Assembly (NCBI GenBank): GCA_016209105.1
Contig: JACQWR010000006.1
Coordinates: forward strand, 1 to 64,000
DNA from: Deltaproteobacteria bacterium
GTDB lineage: Bacteria; Desulfobacterota; Syntrophia; Syntrophales; JACQWR01
Reading direction: 5' to 3'
Length of the DNA: 64,000 nucleotides
The position numbers and the translations under genes were made by a program. Under the pieces are notes generated by a model. That model did not search any database and was not told where the DNA came from. It saw only the letters and a list, made by a program, of their open reading frames with translations. Shown piece after piece: positions 1 to 8,795 of this stretch. Within the stretch, counting starts at the first letter, position 1; each line of letters begins with the position of its first letter.

Positions 1-798
1 CGCAATACGGTTTTGGGTACGGCAACGGGGTGTGCGATCGTTGTCCTGATGATCATTTCTTCTGTTCAGGTCGGTTACTGGAAGGACAGCGTGCGTTTGT
101 TTGAACATGCCCTCGCGGTCACAAAAAACAACTACCTCGCGTACAATAACCTGGGGATGGCCCTTATCGAAAAAGGCAGATACCAGGAGGCTGCCAGATA
201 CTTTTTTGAAGCAACCCGCCGAAAGCCCAATTACGAGCCCGCCTATAACAATATGGGCTTTCTCCTGATATTGCAGGGAAAGAGAGAAGAAAGCCTTGCC
301 TGGTACCGGCTTGCACTGCAAATCAAACCGGGCTATACGGATGCGCACTTCAATCTGGCAGATGCCCTGTTTCATCTGGGCAGGCTTGATGATGCCGTCT
401 CCCACTACCGAAGCGCATTGAAGGGGGATCCTGACAACCCCCGCATCCATAACAATCTCGGCGTGGTTCTGGCCCAGAGTGGGGATCGTGCCGGGGCGGA
501 GGATGAATACCGCAGGGCGCTGGAACTTGACCCGCGCCATGCCGGGGCGCACAATAACCTTGCCATGCTTTTGTCGGCCCAGAGAAGGACGGAAGAGGCG
601 ATTTCCCATTTCCGTCAGGCGTTGACACTCCAGCCCAACTACGCCAACGCCCACTATAACCTTGCCCTTGCCTTGAGGCGCAAGGGGCTTTCCCGCGAGG
701 CAGGGCTCCATTTCCGGGAGGCGGCAAGAATCAATCCTCGCTACAAAGACGAGCGGTCCGCCGCGGAAAAGACGGCCTCCCCCGAGGATAAAAAATAA
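1..798 (+). CDS. TPR-rich membrane protein, C-terminal part (cut by window edge)
   Basis: The reading frame is open to base 1, so this is the C-terminal part of a larger protein; the TTG at 13 is not a credible start. A hydrophobic segment (about the first 25 residues) is followed by six tetratricopeptide repeats recognisable by AYNNLG, AYNNMG, AHFNLA, IHNNLG, AHNNLA and AHYNLA. The junction VGYWKDSVRLFEHAL resembles VQIRNWQNSATIFGQAL in the next gene, so the missing N-terminus is probably the same polytopic GT-C-like domain. The stop codon overlaps the next ATG by one base, indicating translational coupling. TPRs imply protein binding. A glycosyltransferase role is inferred only from family resemblance. 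Confidence 0.85.
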   Translation, partial: RNTVLGTATGCAIVVLMIISSVQVGYWKDSVRLFEHALAVTKNNYLAYNNLGMALIEKGRYQEAARYFFEATRRKPNYEPAYNNMGFLLILQGKREESLAWYRLALQIKPGYTDAHFNLADALFHLGRLDDAVSHYRSALKGDPDNPRIHNNLGVVLAQSGDRAGAEDEYRRALELDPRHAGAHNNLAMLLSAQRRTEEAISHFRQALTLQPNYANAHYNLALALRRKGLSREAGLHFREAARINPRYKDERSAAEKTASPEDKK

Positions 799-2483
799 TG
801 GCTGAAAGAATTATCGTGCAGAAAGAGGGGTTCGGGAAATATCGTGAGTTGTTCACGTGCCTTTTTCTGATGACGGCGATTCTTGTCATATACTGGCAGG
901 TAGGCCGTTTCGGCTTTATTGATCTTGACGATAACAGCTATGTTTTTGAAAATCCTCATCTTCGATCCGGCATTTCCCTCAAAGGCATCCTGTGGGCGTT
1001 CACGACAACAGATGCGGCCAATTGGCATCCCCTTACCTGGCTTTCCCTGCTTATGGATTACAGCCTCTATGGGATGAATCCCCGTGGGTATCACTTCACC
1101 AATGTCCTGTCCCATATGGCAAATACGGCGTTGCTGTTCATTCTCCTGAACCGGATGACGGGGAAGTGGGCAAGGAGTTTTTTTGTCGCCGGCCTTTTTG
1201 CCTTCCATCCGCTCAACGTGGAGTCGGTTGCCTGGGTCGCGGAGCGGAAAAATGTCCTGAGCACCTTCTTCTGGATGCTTTGCATCGCAAGTTACCGCTC
1301 CTATGTCCGAAGTCCTCGCATCGGCCGTTACCTGCTGGCGCTGTTTACGTTCTCGCTCGGTCTCATGGCAAAGCCGATGCTGGTGACCATGCCTTTTGTT
1401 TTTCTCCTTCTCGATTACTGGCCATTCATGCGACTTTCGGCAGGCAAAGCGGGGCCAGGGCCTTGCTTGCCGGAGAACAGCCATACGGAACAGGAAGTCG
1501 AGATGACGTCCGTCGGCCGTCTGCTCCTGGAGAAAGTTCCTTTTTTCCTTCTATCCGCACTATCGGGACTGATAACACTGTACGCCGCGCAAGGAGGGGG
1601 GGCGCTTAAATCGGCAGTTCTGTTTCCTCTCCAGGTGCGCGCCGCAAATGCGCTTGCATCCTATGCGGAATACCTTTGGAAAATGGCTTGGCCGCGCGAT
1701 CTTGCCGTTTTTTATCCTTACCCGCACGCTTTTCCGGCCGGACGCCTCATGGCCGCCGGCTTTCTCCTTGCGGCTGTTACGGTTCTTGTTTTATGGCTGG
1801 CGCGTCGGTACCGGTACCTGGTTGTCGGGTGGCTCTGGTACCTGGGCACCCTGGCGCCGGTTATCGGCCTCGTTCAGGTAGGGCACCAGTCCATGGCCGA
1901 CCGCTACGCCTATGTCCCGCTCATTGGTGTTTTCCTGATGATTTCCTGGGGCGTGTACGATCTTTTTTCCCAGGTTTTTCCCCGCGGGGTGCGATTCCTT
2001 TTTCTTCCAGCAGGTGCGGTTGTCCTTGCCTTCATGATGGGCACGGTCGTACAAATTCGCAACTGGCAAAACAGCGCGACAATCTTCGGACAGGCGCTGC
2101 GGGTAACCGCTGATAATCATGTTGCCCATAACGGGATTGGCGTCGTTTTCTTGCGGAGCGGGGATCTTGGCCGGGCGGCGTTGCACTTCCGTGAGGCGCT
2201 CAGGATCAGACCCGATTATAAAGAGGCGTACAACAATCTGGGGATCATCTCTATGAAACGCGGGCAGTTCGATGCGGCTCTTTCCCAGTACGGGGAGGCG
2301 TTAAGGATTGATTCCTCCTTTGCAAAGGCGTATAATAACAGGGGAGTTGCCTTCGCCTGTCAGGGGATGATTGGAGAGGCCGTCAGTTCGTTTCGACAGG
2401 CGCTACGTGCTGATCCCGATTATGGAGAAGCGAAGGACAATTTGCGGAAAGCGCTGGATGTGAAGAACAAAACGGCACAGTGA
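798..2483 (+). CDS. Polytopic membrane protein with C-terminal TPRs (TMTC/GT-C-like)
   Basis: 561 residues. Residues about 20-420 hold many membrane segments, with an acidic loop after the first one (IDLDDNSYVF), as in GT-C fold glycosyltransferases, and conserved patches WHPLTWLSLLMDY and AFHPLNVESVAWVAERKN typical of bacterial proteins related to eukaryotic TMTC O-mannosyltransferases. Residues about 430-550 form three TPRs (AHNGIG, AYNNLG, AYNNRG). These families use lipid-linked sugar donors on the outer face of the inner membrane; acceptor and sugar are unknown here. ATG overlaps the previous stop (TAATG), so the two paralogues form a tandem operon. Bacterial homologues are often labelled simply as TPR proteins, and enzymatic activity is not proven. 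Confidence 0.8.
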   Translation: MAERIIVQKEGFGKYRELFTCLFLMTAILVIYWQVGRFGFIDLDDNSYVFENPHLRSGISLKGILWAFTTTDAANWHPLTWLSLLMDYSLYGMNPRGYHFTNVLSHMANTALLFILLNRMTGKWARSFFVAGLFAFHPLNVESVAWVAERKNVLSTFFWMLCIASYRSYVRSPRIGRYLLALFTFSLGLMAKPMLVTMPFVFLLLDYWPFMRLSAGKAGPGPCLPENSHTEQEVEMTSVGRLLLEKVPFFLLSALSGLITLYAAQGGGALKSAVLFPLQVRAANALASYAEYLWKMAWPRDLAVFYPYPHAFPAGRLMAAGFLLAAVTVLVLWLARRYRYLVVGWLWYLGTLAPVIGLVQVGHQSMADRYAYVPLIGVFLMISWGVYDLFSQVFPRGVRFLFLPAGAVVLAFMMGTVVQIRNWQNSATIFGQALRVTADNHVAHNGIGVVFLRSGDLGRAALHFREALRIRPDYKEAYNNLGIISMKRGQFDAALSQYGEALRIDSSFAKAYNNRGVAFACQGMIGEAVSSFRQALRADPDYGEAKDNLRKALDVKNKTAQ

Positions 2484-2512
2484 GGGGAAACTCTCCGTAA
2501 GCGCGCTGCCCG

Positions 2513-2700
2513 ATTGAAGCTTTCCTTGAGCAAGCTCAAGGAGAATCTTTGATTCCTAACCCCGATAAACGGGATACGTGCGTTAACGAAATTATTTTCT
2601 GGCAGAAAAACGCAGAAAATAATTTCTAACTTACTCAGGAACAGTATCGTTCATCATTCGCTCGCTTACCCCGCGGCAAGCCACGGGGAATGCCGAACAA
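2513..2700 (+). repeat. Composite dispersed repeat with REP-like palindrome
   Basis: This spacer is a second copy of the sequence at about 39387-39490: both share a stretch with CCTTGAGCAAGCT, then GGAGAATCTT, GATTCCTAA, then TCGTTCATCATTCGCTCGC, and end in the palindrome CCCCGCGGCAAGCCACGGGG (2669-2688). In this copy a 78-bp element interrupts the repeat after GATTCCTAA. No open reading frame is credible here. The palindromic part belongs to a family with about ten members in this window. Confidence 0.7.
2560..2637 (+). repeat. 78-bp stem-loop element nested in another repeat
   Basis: Its core is a perfect 14-bp inverted repeat, GAAATTATTTTCTG (2588-2601) and CAGAAAATAATTTC (2613-2626), around an 11-nt loop. 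The flanks CCCCGATAAACGGGATA and GTGCGTTAACG recur in reverse orientation at 55901-55972, where the same stem has a different loop. The element lies between GATTCCTAA and GGAAC, which are directly joined in the related repeat at 39419-39430, so that copy looks like the unoccupied site. It is non-coding and looks like a miniature mobile or modular palindromic element. Mobility is inferred. Confidence 0.65.
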
Positions 2701-2730
2701 GCGAATTCATATCGCCGGGGGAGAGAAGGC

Positions 2731-3483
2731 ATGTTCAAAGACAGGAAGGTGGTGGTCGTTATGCCCGCCTATAACGCGGCGCATACGCTGCGCAGGACCT
2801 ATGACGAAGTTATGGAGCAGGGCATCGTGGACAAGGTCATCCTCGTTGATGACGCCAGCCGTGATGAGACCGTGGCCATAGCGAAGACCATGCCCGGCGC
2901 CGGAGTCCATGTGCACGAGATCAACAGGGGGTATGGAGGGAATCAAAAGACCTGCTACCGCGTGGCCCTTGAGGAGGGGGCGGATATCATCATCATGGTC
3001 CATCCCGACTATCAGTATACGCCGATGTTGATACCGGCCATGGCGGCCATGATCGGTAACGGCCTCTACCATTGCGTTCTCGGATCTCGGATACTCGGGG
3101 GACAGGCGCTGAAAGGCGGGATGCCGATCTGGAAATATGCCGCCAATCGGTTCCTCACCTTTACCGAAAACCTGCTCACGGGGGCAAAGCTGTCCGAGTA
3201 TCATACCGGCTACCGGGCATTTTCCCGGCAGCTGCTGGAGCAACTGCCGCTGGAAGCGAATTCCGATGACTTTGTGTTTGACAACCAGATGCTGACCCAG
3301 ATCCTCTGGTTCGGTTATACGATCGCCGAGATCAGCTGTCCCACGAAGTATTTTGCGGAGGCCTCATCCATTAATCTGAGGCGCAGCATCAAATATGGCT
3401 TCGGGTGTCTCTTAACGGCGCTTACGTTTCGTCTCGCAAGAATGCGAATACTAACATCCGGGCGGTTCCCCTCAATTTCTTGA
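2731..3483 (+). CDS. Family 2 glycosyltransferase (dolichol-phosphate mannosyltransferase-like)
   Basis: 250 residues with a GT-A Rossmann-like fold: VVVVMPAYNAAHTL near residue 7, the donor-binding VDDASRDET near 40, and MVHPDYQYTP near 90 where relatives have their metal-binding acidic motif. No membrane anchor is evident; this subgroup usually transfers a sugar to polyprenyl phosphate or a lipid carrier. ATG at 2731 follows GGGGGAGAGAAGGC, a reasonable ribosome site. It is the third plus-strand gene after the two GT-C-like membrane proteins, which would suit a lipid-sugar donor supplying them, but a repeat-rich gap of about 250 bp separates them. Substrate unknown. Confidence 0.85.
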   Translation: MFKDRKVVVVMPAYNAAHTLRRTYDEVMEQGIVDKVILVDDASRDETVAIAKTMPGAGVHVHEINRGYGGNQKTCYRVALEEGADIIIMVHPDYQYTPMLIPAMAAMIGNGLYHCVLGSRILGGQALKGGMPIWKYAANRFLTFTENLLTGAKLSEYHTGYRAFSRQLLEQLPLEANSDDFVFDNQMLTQILWFGYTIAEISCPTKYFAEASSINLRRSIKYGFGCLLTALTFRLARMRILTSGRFPSIS

Positions 3484-3528
3484 TTTTTTCACCGGCAAAG
3501 GCCGCGCACTCCCCCCATATCGCAGTTG

Positions 3529-4563
3529 CTACGCGAGCTGTTTTTTCAGCAGCGGTGCGAGATCATCATAGTATTTTATGAACTGCAGGAACATCTTCCG
3601 GGCATCGTCTCCAAAGATGTTCCGTAAGGGGAACTGGAATTTATTTGCCCAGGCCACGAAATCCTTGTCCGTTGTCGCCTTTTTCAGGGCCGCGATCAGG
3701 ATTCTCTTCGGTTCGGCGGCCAGACCGGGCGGGGCGATGATGAAGCGATGGGAGCTGATCGAGTTCGCCAGATCGGGGAATCCCAACTCTTTAACGTTTA
3801 CCGCTCCGGGATATTCCGTTTTATTATCGAACTGCAGGAGCACCTTCAGTTCCCCGGCTTCCAACAGGGGGCCTACGGTGTCTTCCGAGACGATCGTAAG
3901 CTGGGTGTCTCCCCGCATCACGGCGTTTATGCTTTCTGCCGTACCGGGCAACGGGATCAGCTTGAATTTTGTTCCCATCCGCTCGTTCATAACGATCGCC
4001 GATACATGGTTGGCGCGGCCGTAGGAGCCAACCGCCATCTTGACCGGTTCCTTCTTCTGGGCATTTACTGCGTCGTTCCAGCTGTTGAACCCTTTTTTGG
4101 AAGTCACGATCATCTTGCTGGTGGAAACCGCCAGGAGCAGGAAGGTCAGCGTGGTGAAGTCGAATTCTTGTTTGCCCATTATATTATCGGTGACCGGCGC
4201 CGTGTCTATGGCCCCGATGGTGTAACCGTCGGGCTTGGCGTTGAAGAGCAGGGAATACCCCTTGCGGCCGGCGGCGGCGGGCTCATTTCTCATCACCAGG
4301 TCGCCGCCCTTGGCGCCGGAAGAGGCCTCCCGTAAGTATTTTGTCAGGTAAGGGCTTATGGCGCGGGCGTAGATATCGTGTCCTCCGCCGGCCTTGTGGG
4401 GGAGGATGTAGGTAATTCTTCCCGCCGGATAGACGTCTTTTGCAAAACCGAGCTCAATGCCGCTCAAGGAACCGAGCGTCATCGCTCCGACGGAAAGGCC
4501 GGAAATTTTCAGAAAATCACGGCGGCTGGTGTTGTTCTGTCCCCGATCTGTTTTCTTGTCCAT
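3529..4563 (-). CDS. tctC: TTT transporter substrate-binding protein TctC with Tat signal
   Basis: 344 residues. TctC/Bug proteins are periplasmic receptors that bind carboxylates with two beta strands and deliver them to the TctA/TctB permease. The family signature appears as KAGGGHDIYARAI and later KPDGYTIGAID. Unusually, export is predicted by the twin-arginine route: SRRDFLK with Arg14-Arg15, then a hydrophobic stretch ending LGFA. Most members use a Sec signal. It is the last gene of the minus-strand tctB-tctA-ocd-tctC cluster, with 73 bp separating it from the ocd-like gene. Substrate cannot be read from sequence. Start chosen at the ATG preceding the Tat motif, with AAGGAGGGG upstream. 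Confidence 0.9.
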   Translation of the reverse strand: MDKKTDRGQNNTSRRDFLKISGLSVGAMTLGSLSGIELGFAKDVYPAGRITYILPHKAGGGHDIYARAISPYLTKYLREASSGAKGGDLVMRNEPAAAGRKGYSLLFNAKPDGYTIGAIDTAPVTDNIMGKQEFDFTTLTFLLLAVSTSKMIVTSKKGFNSWNDAVNAQKKEPVKMAVGSYGRANHVSAIVMNERMGTKFKLIPLPGTAESINAVMRGDTQLTIVSEDTVGPLLEAGELKVLLQFDNKTEYPGAVNVKELGFPDLANSISSHRFIIAPPGLAAEPKRILIAALKKATTDKDFVAWANKFQFPLRNIFGDDARKMFLQFIKYYDDLAPLLKKQLA

Positions 4564-4636
4564 TTTCCCCTCCTTATTGTTTTTGCTCTGAGAGCAACCT
4601 ATACGAGAGATGCGTACGCGCTGAAAATGCGGCCTC

Positions 4637-5656
4637 TCAGGATGGAGGCCCCCTTTTTTTTACGTAGAGAGAGGGGGGAATTTGTTTGTCTTTTCCCAGG
4701 GGCAACTCCACGCCGACGTTCCTTTCCCGGGCCTTACGGTAAATGGCCGCGGCGACAGCGATATATTCCGGGGCTATGGCGCCGGAAAAGAACAGGGTGA
4801 TTTCCCTGTCGTCGGTCCTCCCCTCTCTGCTGCCGGCGACCACTTCCCCCAGTTCGGCCCGAATATGATCCGGCCCGAACAGCCCCTCTGCCATGGGAAT
4901 GATGAGCGCTCCTTCCTCTTTCAATGCCCGGTCGCGGGAATCAACGAACACCTTCCCCCGCCGGACACAGACGCTGTCCAGCTCGCGCCGTGCGGGATCA
5001 TGGGCGCCGATGGCGTTGATATGTGTCCCCGGTTCAATCGCGTTTCCATCAATAACGGGATCGTTCGTGTTGGTGGCGATGGAGATGATATGACTTCCCG
5101 TTGCCGCCTCCGCGGGAGAGTCCGCGGCAATCATGTTTAAGCCGAGAGTTTTTTTCATGTCTTCGCAGTATTGTGTCCGGTGGTCTTTTTGGGGACTGAA
5201 CACCTTTATCAGGGAAAGGTCGCATACGCGGGAGAGGGCGAGAAGCTGTGAACGGGCCTGGCGTCCTGATCCGAACATGCCCAGTACCCGGGCGTTTTTC
5301 CCGGCCAGGTATTTGGTTGCGACGGCGCTGGCGGCGCCCGGTACAAGCCATCCGATCCGGTCCGATTCGATGATTGCCTGGAGGTTGCCGGAGCCGGTGT
5401 CAAAGAGCAGGATGATCCTGAGGAACCCGCTCCCTCCACCCCCCGTGTAGGCATGGATGCCGGCAACGTCATCCGCCCAGAGGGCGGCGGGCAGGATTTT
5501 CAGGAATCCCCGCCGCTCGCGAGAATCCACCTTGATCCTGCTTATCATCATGGTGTTTCCCTCTCCCGCCTGCCGGTAGACGTTCTCGACAGCCGCAATG
5601 TAGTCGTCAATGCCGAAGAGGGAAGCCACATCCTGGCTGGTAAGGAAAGTAGTCAT
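4637..5656 (-). CDS. Ornithine cyclodeaminase/mu-crystallin family protein
   Basis: 339 residues. The family are NAD(P)-dependent enzymes: ornithine cyclodeaminase, alanine dehydrogenase (archaeal), ketimine reductase (mu-crystallin) and opine-type synthases. The nucleotide-binding loop GMFGSGRQARSQ lies near residue 125; SRIKVDSRERRGFLKILPA is the N-terminal substrate-domain region. It sits between tctA (148 bp upstream) and tctC in a minus-strand transport operon, and a second family member occurs at 19281-20378 beside another tctC, so the association is repeated. This suggests a substrate containing an amino or imino acid, or an enzyme acting on the imported acid. The exact reaction cannot be assigned. 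No strong Shine-Dalgarno sequence precedes the ATG. Confidence 0.85.
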   Translation of the reverse strand: MTTFLTSQDVASLFGIDDYIAAVENVYRQAGEGNTMMISRIKVDSRERRGFLKILPAALWADDVAGIHAYTGGGGSGFLRIILLFDTGSGNLQAIIESDRIGWLVPGAASAVATKYLAGKNARVLGMFGSGRQARSQLLALSRVCDLSLIKVFSPQKDHRTQYCEDMKKTLGLNMIAADSPAEAATGSHIISIATNTNDPVIDGNAIEPGTHINAIGAHDPARRELDSVCVRRGKVFVDSRDRALKEEGALIIPMAEGLFGPDHIRAELGEVVAGSREGRTDDREITLFFSGAIAPEYIAVAAAIYRKARERNVGVELPLGKDKQIPPSLYVKKRGPPS

Positions 5657-5804
5657 GGCGCAAACCGTTCAAATCAAATTTCCGGGAAACAGACGGAAAA
5701 ACACCCGGCTGGTGATGTCCCTCGTTGCGGGAAAAATCTCCAGTGCAATCAGCCGGCGGGAGCGAAAATATCCGTTCGCTCCCGCCGGTCGGACGTTTGC
5801 AGGA

Positions 5805-7301
5805 TCACCCTGCGGGAGGCACCGCTTTTTTCCTCAAATACAATCTCTCGATATAGGGCCAGAAAACGACCGCGAGAATGCACAGCAGAATGATCAGACT
5901 GGGTATGCGCGTGATGAAAATGAGCGGCCCGTTGTCGGATATGGAGAGCGCCTCAAAGAGGCCGAATTCGGCGATCGGACCCAGGATAATTCCCAGCACG
6001 AGCGGTATGGGGTGATAGCCGTGCTTCCTCATGTAGTAGCCCAGAATGCCGAAGAAGGTGGTTACGAGCATGTCCTGCCAGTATTCCCGCATGATGTAGG
6101 AACCGACAAGGCAGAAAACAACAATAATGGGGGAGATGAGCTCCGCCCGCGTTTTGGTGAGTTTCTCCATGAAGTTTGAGAAACCGACCGCCATGAACAC
6201 GCTGATACAGTGGGCGAAAAAAAGCGTGAAGATGATGAGGTAGATCAAGTCGGCGCGAAGCCTTATGATTTGGGGGCCGGGGGTGACGCCGTGCAGAACA
6301 AACGCCCCGAGCAGGATCGCCATGGCATTGCTGCCCGGAATGCCCATGGTCAGCGTGGGCAGGAGATCGCCGCCGGCGCAGGCGTGCAATGCCGTATCGC
6401 CGGCGATAACTCCCCGCACGTCCCCCTTGCCGAAGGTTTCCGGATTCTTGCAGGTCTTGGTGGCGGAGGCATAGGATACGAACCCGGAAACGGAGCTGCC
6501 CGCCCCCGGCGCCACGCCCACTACCCAGGCGATCAGGCAGCTCCTGATGAAGAGGGGCATGTTCTTGAATACCGCGATGATCCCCTGTTTGTAGCTGCCG
6601 CTCAGGGGGACCCCTTCGCTGACGATGGAGCTTCCCTCCATCCAGAGGATAAGCGCCTCGCTCATGGCGAGCGCCCCGAGTATAACCGGCACCATGTGGA
6701 TGCCTTCTTCAAGGTACATGGTGCCGAAGGTGTAGCGGGCCTGTCCTACCAGCGGATGATAGCCAATCGTGGCGATGAGGATGCCGATCCCGCCGGCCAT
6801 CAAACCCTTCACGAGCGTCTTCGCTGAGACGGCGGCGATTGCCGAAAGGCCGAACAGGGCCAGCATGAAGAATTCTGCCGGCCCGAACAGCAGAATGATC
6901 TGGTACATCACGGGCATAAACACGAGGAGGGAAACAGCGGAAAAAAGTCCTCCCAGGATGGAGACCGTCGCGGAAGCGCCGATGGCCGTTTTTGCCTGGC
7001 CGTTTTGCGCCATGGGGAAACCGTCAATCAGGGTGACGGCGTTGGGGTTGTCGCCGGGTATGTTGAAGAGGATTGCCGTCAGCGACCCGCCGAACTTGGA
7101 GGTGGCGTAGATGGAGATCAGCAGAATAAACGCCGGGGTTATATCCATCTTCCAGGTGAGCGGGATCATCAGGGCCATCGCCTGGGTTGCCCCGATGCCC
7201 GGCAGGACGCCCACCACCACGCCGATAAAGGTTCCGAGTATCATGAGCAGGAAATTCTGCCACTGGAAAATAGCGAACAGGGGGGGGAGAAGTTGATCCA
7301 T
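5805..7301 (-). CDS. tctA: TTT transporter large permease subunit TctA
   Basis: 498 residues, about ten to twelve membrane helices. TctA is the large, conserved permease subunit that moves the carboxylate delivered by TctC using an ion gradient. Family landmarks are GVLPGIGATQAMALMIPLT near residue 30, GGSLTAILFNIPGD near 75, and a second inverted-repeat copy of the Gly/Pro motif, GVAPGAGSSVSGFVSY, near 265. Two ATGs are adjacent (7304 and 7301); the second was chosen because GGAGG lies five bases before it. It follows tctB by 9 bp and precedes the ocd-like gene in the operon. Confidence 0.93.
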   Translation of the reverse strand: MDQLLPPLFAIFQWQNFLLMILGTFIGVVVGVLPGIGATQAMALMIPLTWKMDITPAFILLISIYATSKFGGSLTAILFNIPGDNPNAVTLIDGFPMAQNGQAKTAIGASATVSILGGLFSAVSLLVFMPVMYQIILLFGPAEFFMLALFGLSAIAAVSAKTLVKGLMAGGIGILIATIGYHPLVGQARYTFGTMYLEEGIHMVPVILGALAMSEALILWMEGSSIVSEGVPLSGSYKQGIIAVFKNMPLFIRSCLIAWVVGVAPGAGSSVSGFVSYASATKTCKNPETFGKGDVRGVIAGDTALHACAGGDLLPTLTMGIPGSNAMAILLGAFVLHGVTPGPQIIRLRADLIYLIIFTLFFAHCISVFMAVGFSNFMEKLTKTRAELISPIIVVFCLVGSYIMREYWQDMLVTTFFGILGYYMRKHGYHPIPLVLGIILGPIAEFGLFEALSISDNGPLIFITRIPSLIILLCILAVVFWPYIERLYLRKKAVPPAG

Positions 7302-7310
7302 CATTTCCTC

Positions 7311-7910
7311 CTATAGCAGGTTAAGTGATCTTAAGATCGGCTCCAGCAGCAAACCGAAATCCGCCGGGGCATCGAGCAGTTTGTAGAGGACGACATAGAC
7401 GACCAGGTACAGGGAAACCAGGGATATCAGCAGGGGCGCCTTATCTTTGTAGCCGTAGTAGTAGCTGGTTCCCACGATCACGAAAAATGTCCCCACGATA
7501 TAGCCCAAAAGAAGGAAGACGACAAAGCAACCGATTATGCAGATAAAGGCCTTTTTCTCATCGGCGAAGGCAACCGTTTTTGCTTCCGGCTCTTCGATGC
7601 GACCTTTCAGGGTTTCCTCTTCGATTTCCTCCTTCATGTGGTCGAATCCTCCGGCCAGACCGGTTTCCTTGAACTCCCCGATCCTGAATTGCGGAAAAAA
7701 GATATAGAAGAGGCGCATCCCGGTCAGGATGGCCGTTCCTATGCCGATGATCATCGGCACCGTGCTCGCCTCGAACTTATACCTGAAACTTCCCGCGAAG
7801 AGATACAGGGCAAAGAGGAAAAAAGGGACGATGATCCAGAGCTCGCCGCGCAACTTCTTCAATTCCGCGGCGGTTAACGCAGGCTTTCCTTTCTCAGAGG
7901 GGTCACTCAT
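7311..7910 (-). CDS. tctB: TTT transporter small permease subunit TctB
   Basis: 199 residues from the ATG at 7910, preceded by AAAGGAGAGCAAC; a longer in-frame version to 8015 lacks a ribosome site and was not used. Four hydrophobic helices (for example LWIIVPFFLFALYLFAG near the N-terminus and LISLVSLYLVVYVVLYKLL near the C-terminus) with an acidic cytoplasmic loop (EEIEEETLKGRIEEPEA) fit TctB, the small poorly conserved permease partner. It is the first gene of the minus-strand operon, so the operon promoter should lie in the spacer above 7910. Confidence 0.88.
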   Translation of the reverse strand: MSDPSEKGKPALTAAELKKLRGELWIIVPFFLFALYLFAGSFRYKFEASTVPMIIGIGTAILTGMRLFYIFFPQFRIGEFKETGLAGGFDHMKEEIEEETLKGRIEEPEAKTVAFADEKKAFICIIGCFVVFLLLGYIVGTFFVIVGTSYYYGYKDKAPLLISLVSLYLVVYVVLYKLLDAPADFGLLLEPILRSLNLL

Positions 7911-8288
7911 GTTGCTCTCCTTTTTTCTTTGATTTAGGTTGATGCTTTTAACGGCAGCCTCAGCGCGCGGCGTCGGAAAAGCGCATTCCTCTTTTTTTGG
8001 CGACCGCAAACGCAATGCCCGGCAGGGTGCGATCGGGATTTTTTCCTTTTCCGTTCAATGTGGGTATTAGCGTTAAGGTCGGTAAAATGGCGAACAAGAT
8101 AAGCAGGCCGTCGGAGAAGGCAACATAACCGGCAACGGTAAGAAACAGGCGTTTCTTAAAGAGATGCATACTGCCCCATGCCTATTCGCCACGTGTCCAT
8201 CAATGGCGTCACGCTCAATAACGAACAATTTCCAATTTTTGTTATCGAGTTAACGAGTTTCTGGAACTGTCTATGAATCCGGCAGCGA

Positions 8289-8325
8289 ACGCATTCCCCG
8301 CGGCTTGCCGCGAGGTAGCGAGCGA
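8289..8325. repeat. REP-like palindrome copy
   Basis: CGCATTCCCCGCGGCTTGCC is followed by an imperfect right arm and GCGAGCGAACGC. It belongs to the family whose best copy is at 16645-16684. This copy has a degraded right arm, so the hairpin is shorter. Confidence 0.6.
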
Positions 8326-8566
8326 ACGCGTAGTGGCACTATTCTTTAAGGATCGAAGCTGCTCCGCCATTTATGGTAAGCGATTTCTTTTAGAAGGAGA
8401 GCTTCCGTTATGCTTGATACCGGCTGCTGCCGCTCCCGTTTAAAGACAGGATTCAGGCTTACGGCTGCATGTTCTTTTCTGCGTGGGTGGAAGGGCACAA
8501 CCATTCATTTTCATTTGTCTTTTATCGTATAGCGCCCCCCCCAGTGAATCACAAAATCTTGAGGAA

Positions 8567-8691
8567 GGTTATCTTATAGGTTCCGGCTTTGTCAAGGGAA
8601 TTTAATGCCAAATAACACTTGACAAAACAATTGGCATGGGGCAATCTCCACCCCCTGCTGAAAATTACCTTACCTCCAATATAAGATAACC
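8567..8691. repeat. Nested inverted repeats flanking TTGACAAA motifs
   Basis: GGTTATCTTATA (8567-8578) is mirrored by TATAAGATAACC (8680-8691), and inside them TTTGTCAAG (8588-8596) is mirrored by CTTGACAAA (8618-8626). The two arms are therefore related copies in opposite orientation with different internal spacing (9 bp and 53 bp). This could be a divergent regulatory region with paired sites or the ends of a decayed element. No protein is encoded. Confidence 0.5.
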
Positions 8692-8795
8692 GTAATGATA
8701 CGTAAATAATGCCTGCATCACCGGGGGCGCGCCCTACCAGCCGCGCCGTGCAGGCGCGGGTTAAGGGCGCAATGAAAACAGAAACTCCTTGCCGG

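Noticed and set aside
2513-2700. CRISPR-like repeat arrangement
   Set aside because: The palindromes are dispersed singly over 55 kb, not in regular arrays with unique spacers, and no cas genes are present.
7960-8169. Possible 69-residue membrane peptide on the minus strand
   Set aside because: It has one hydrophobic segment but no strong ribosome site and no known relatives; mentioned only in the spacer entry.
8625-8650. TTGGCATGGGGCAATC as a sigma-54 promoter
   Set aside because: The -12 TTGC element is missing, and spacing to a GC doublet is wrong.
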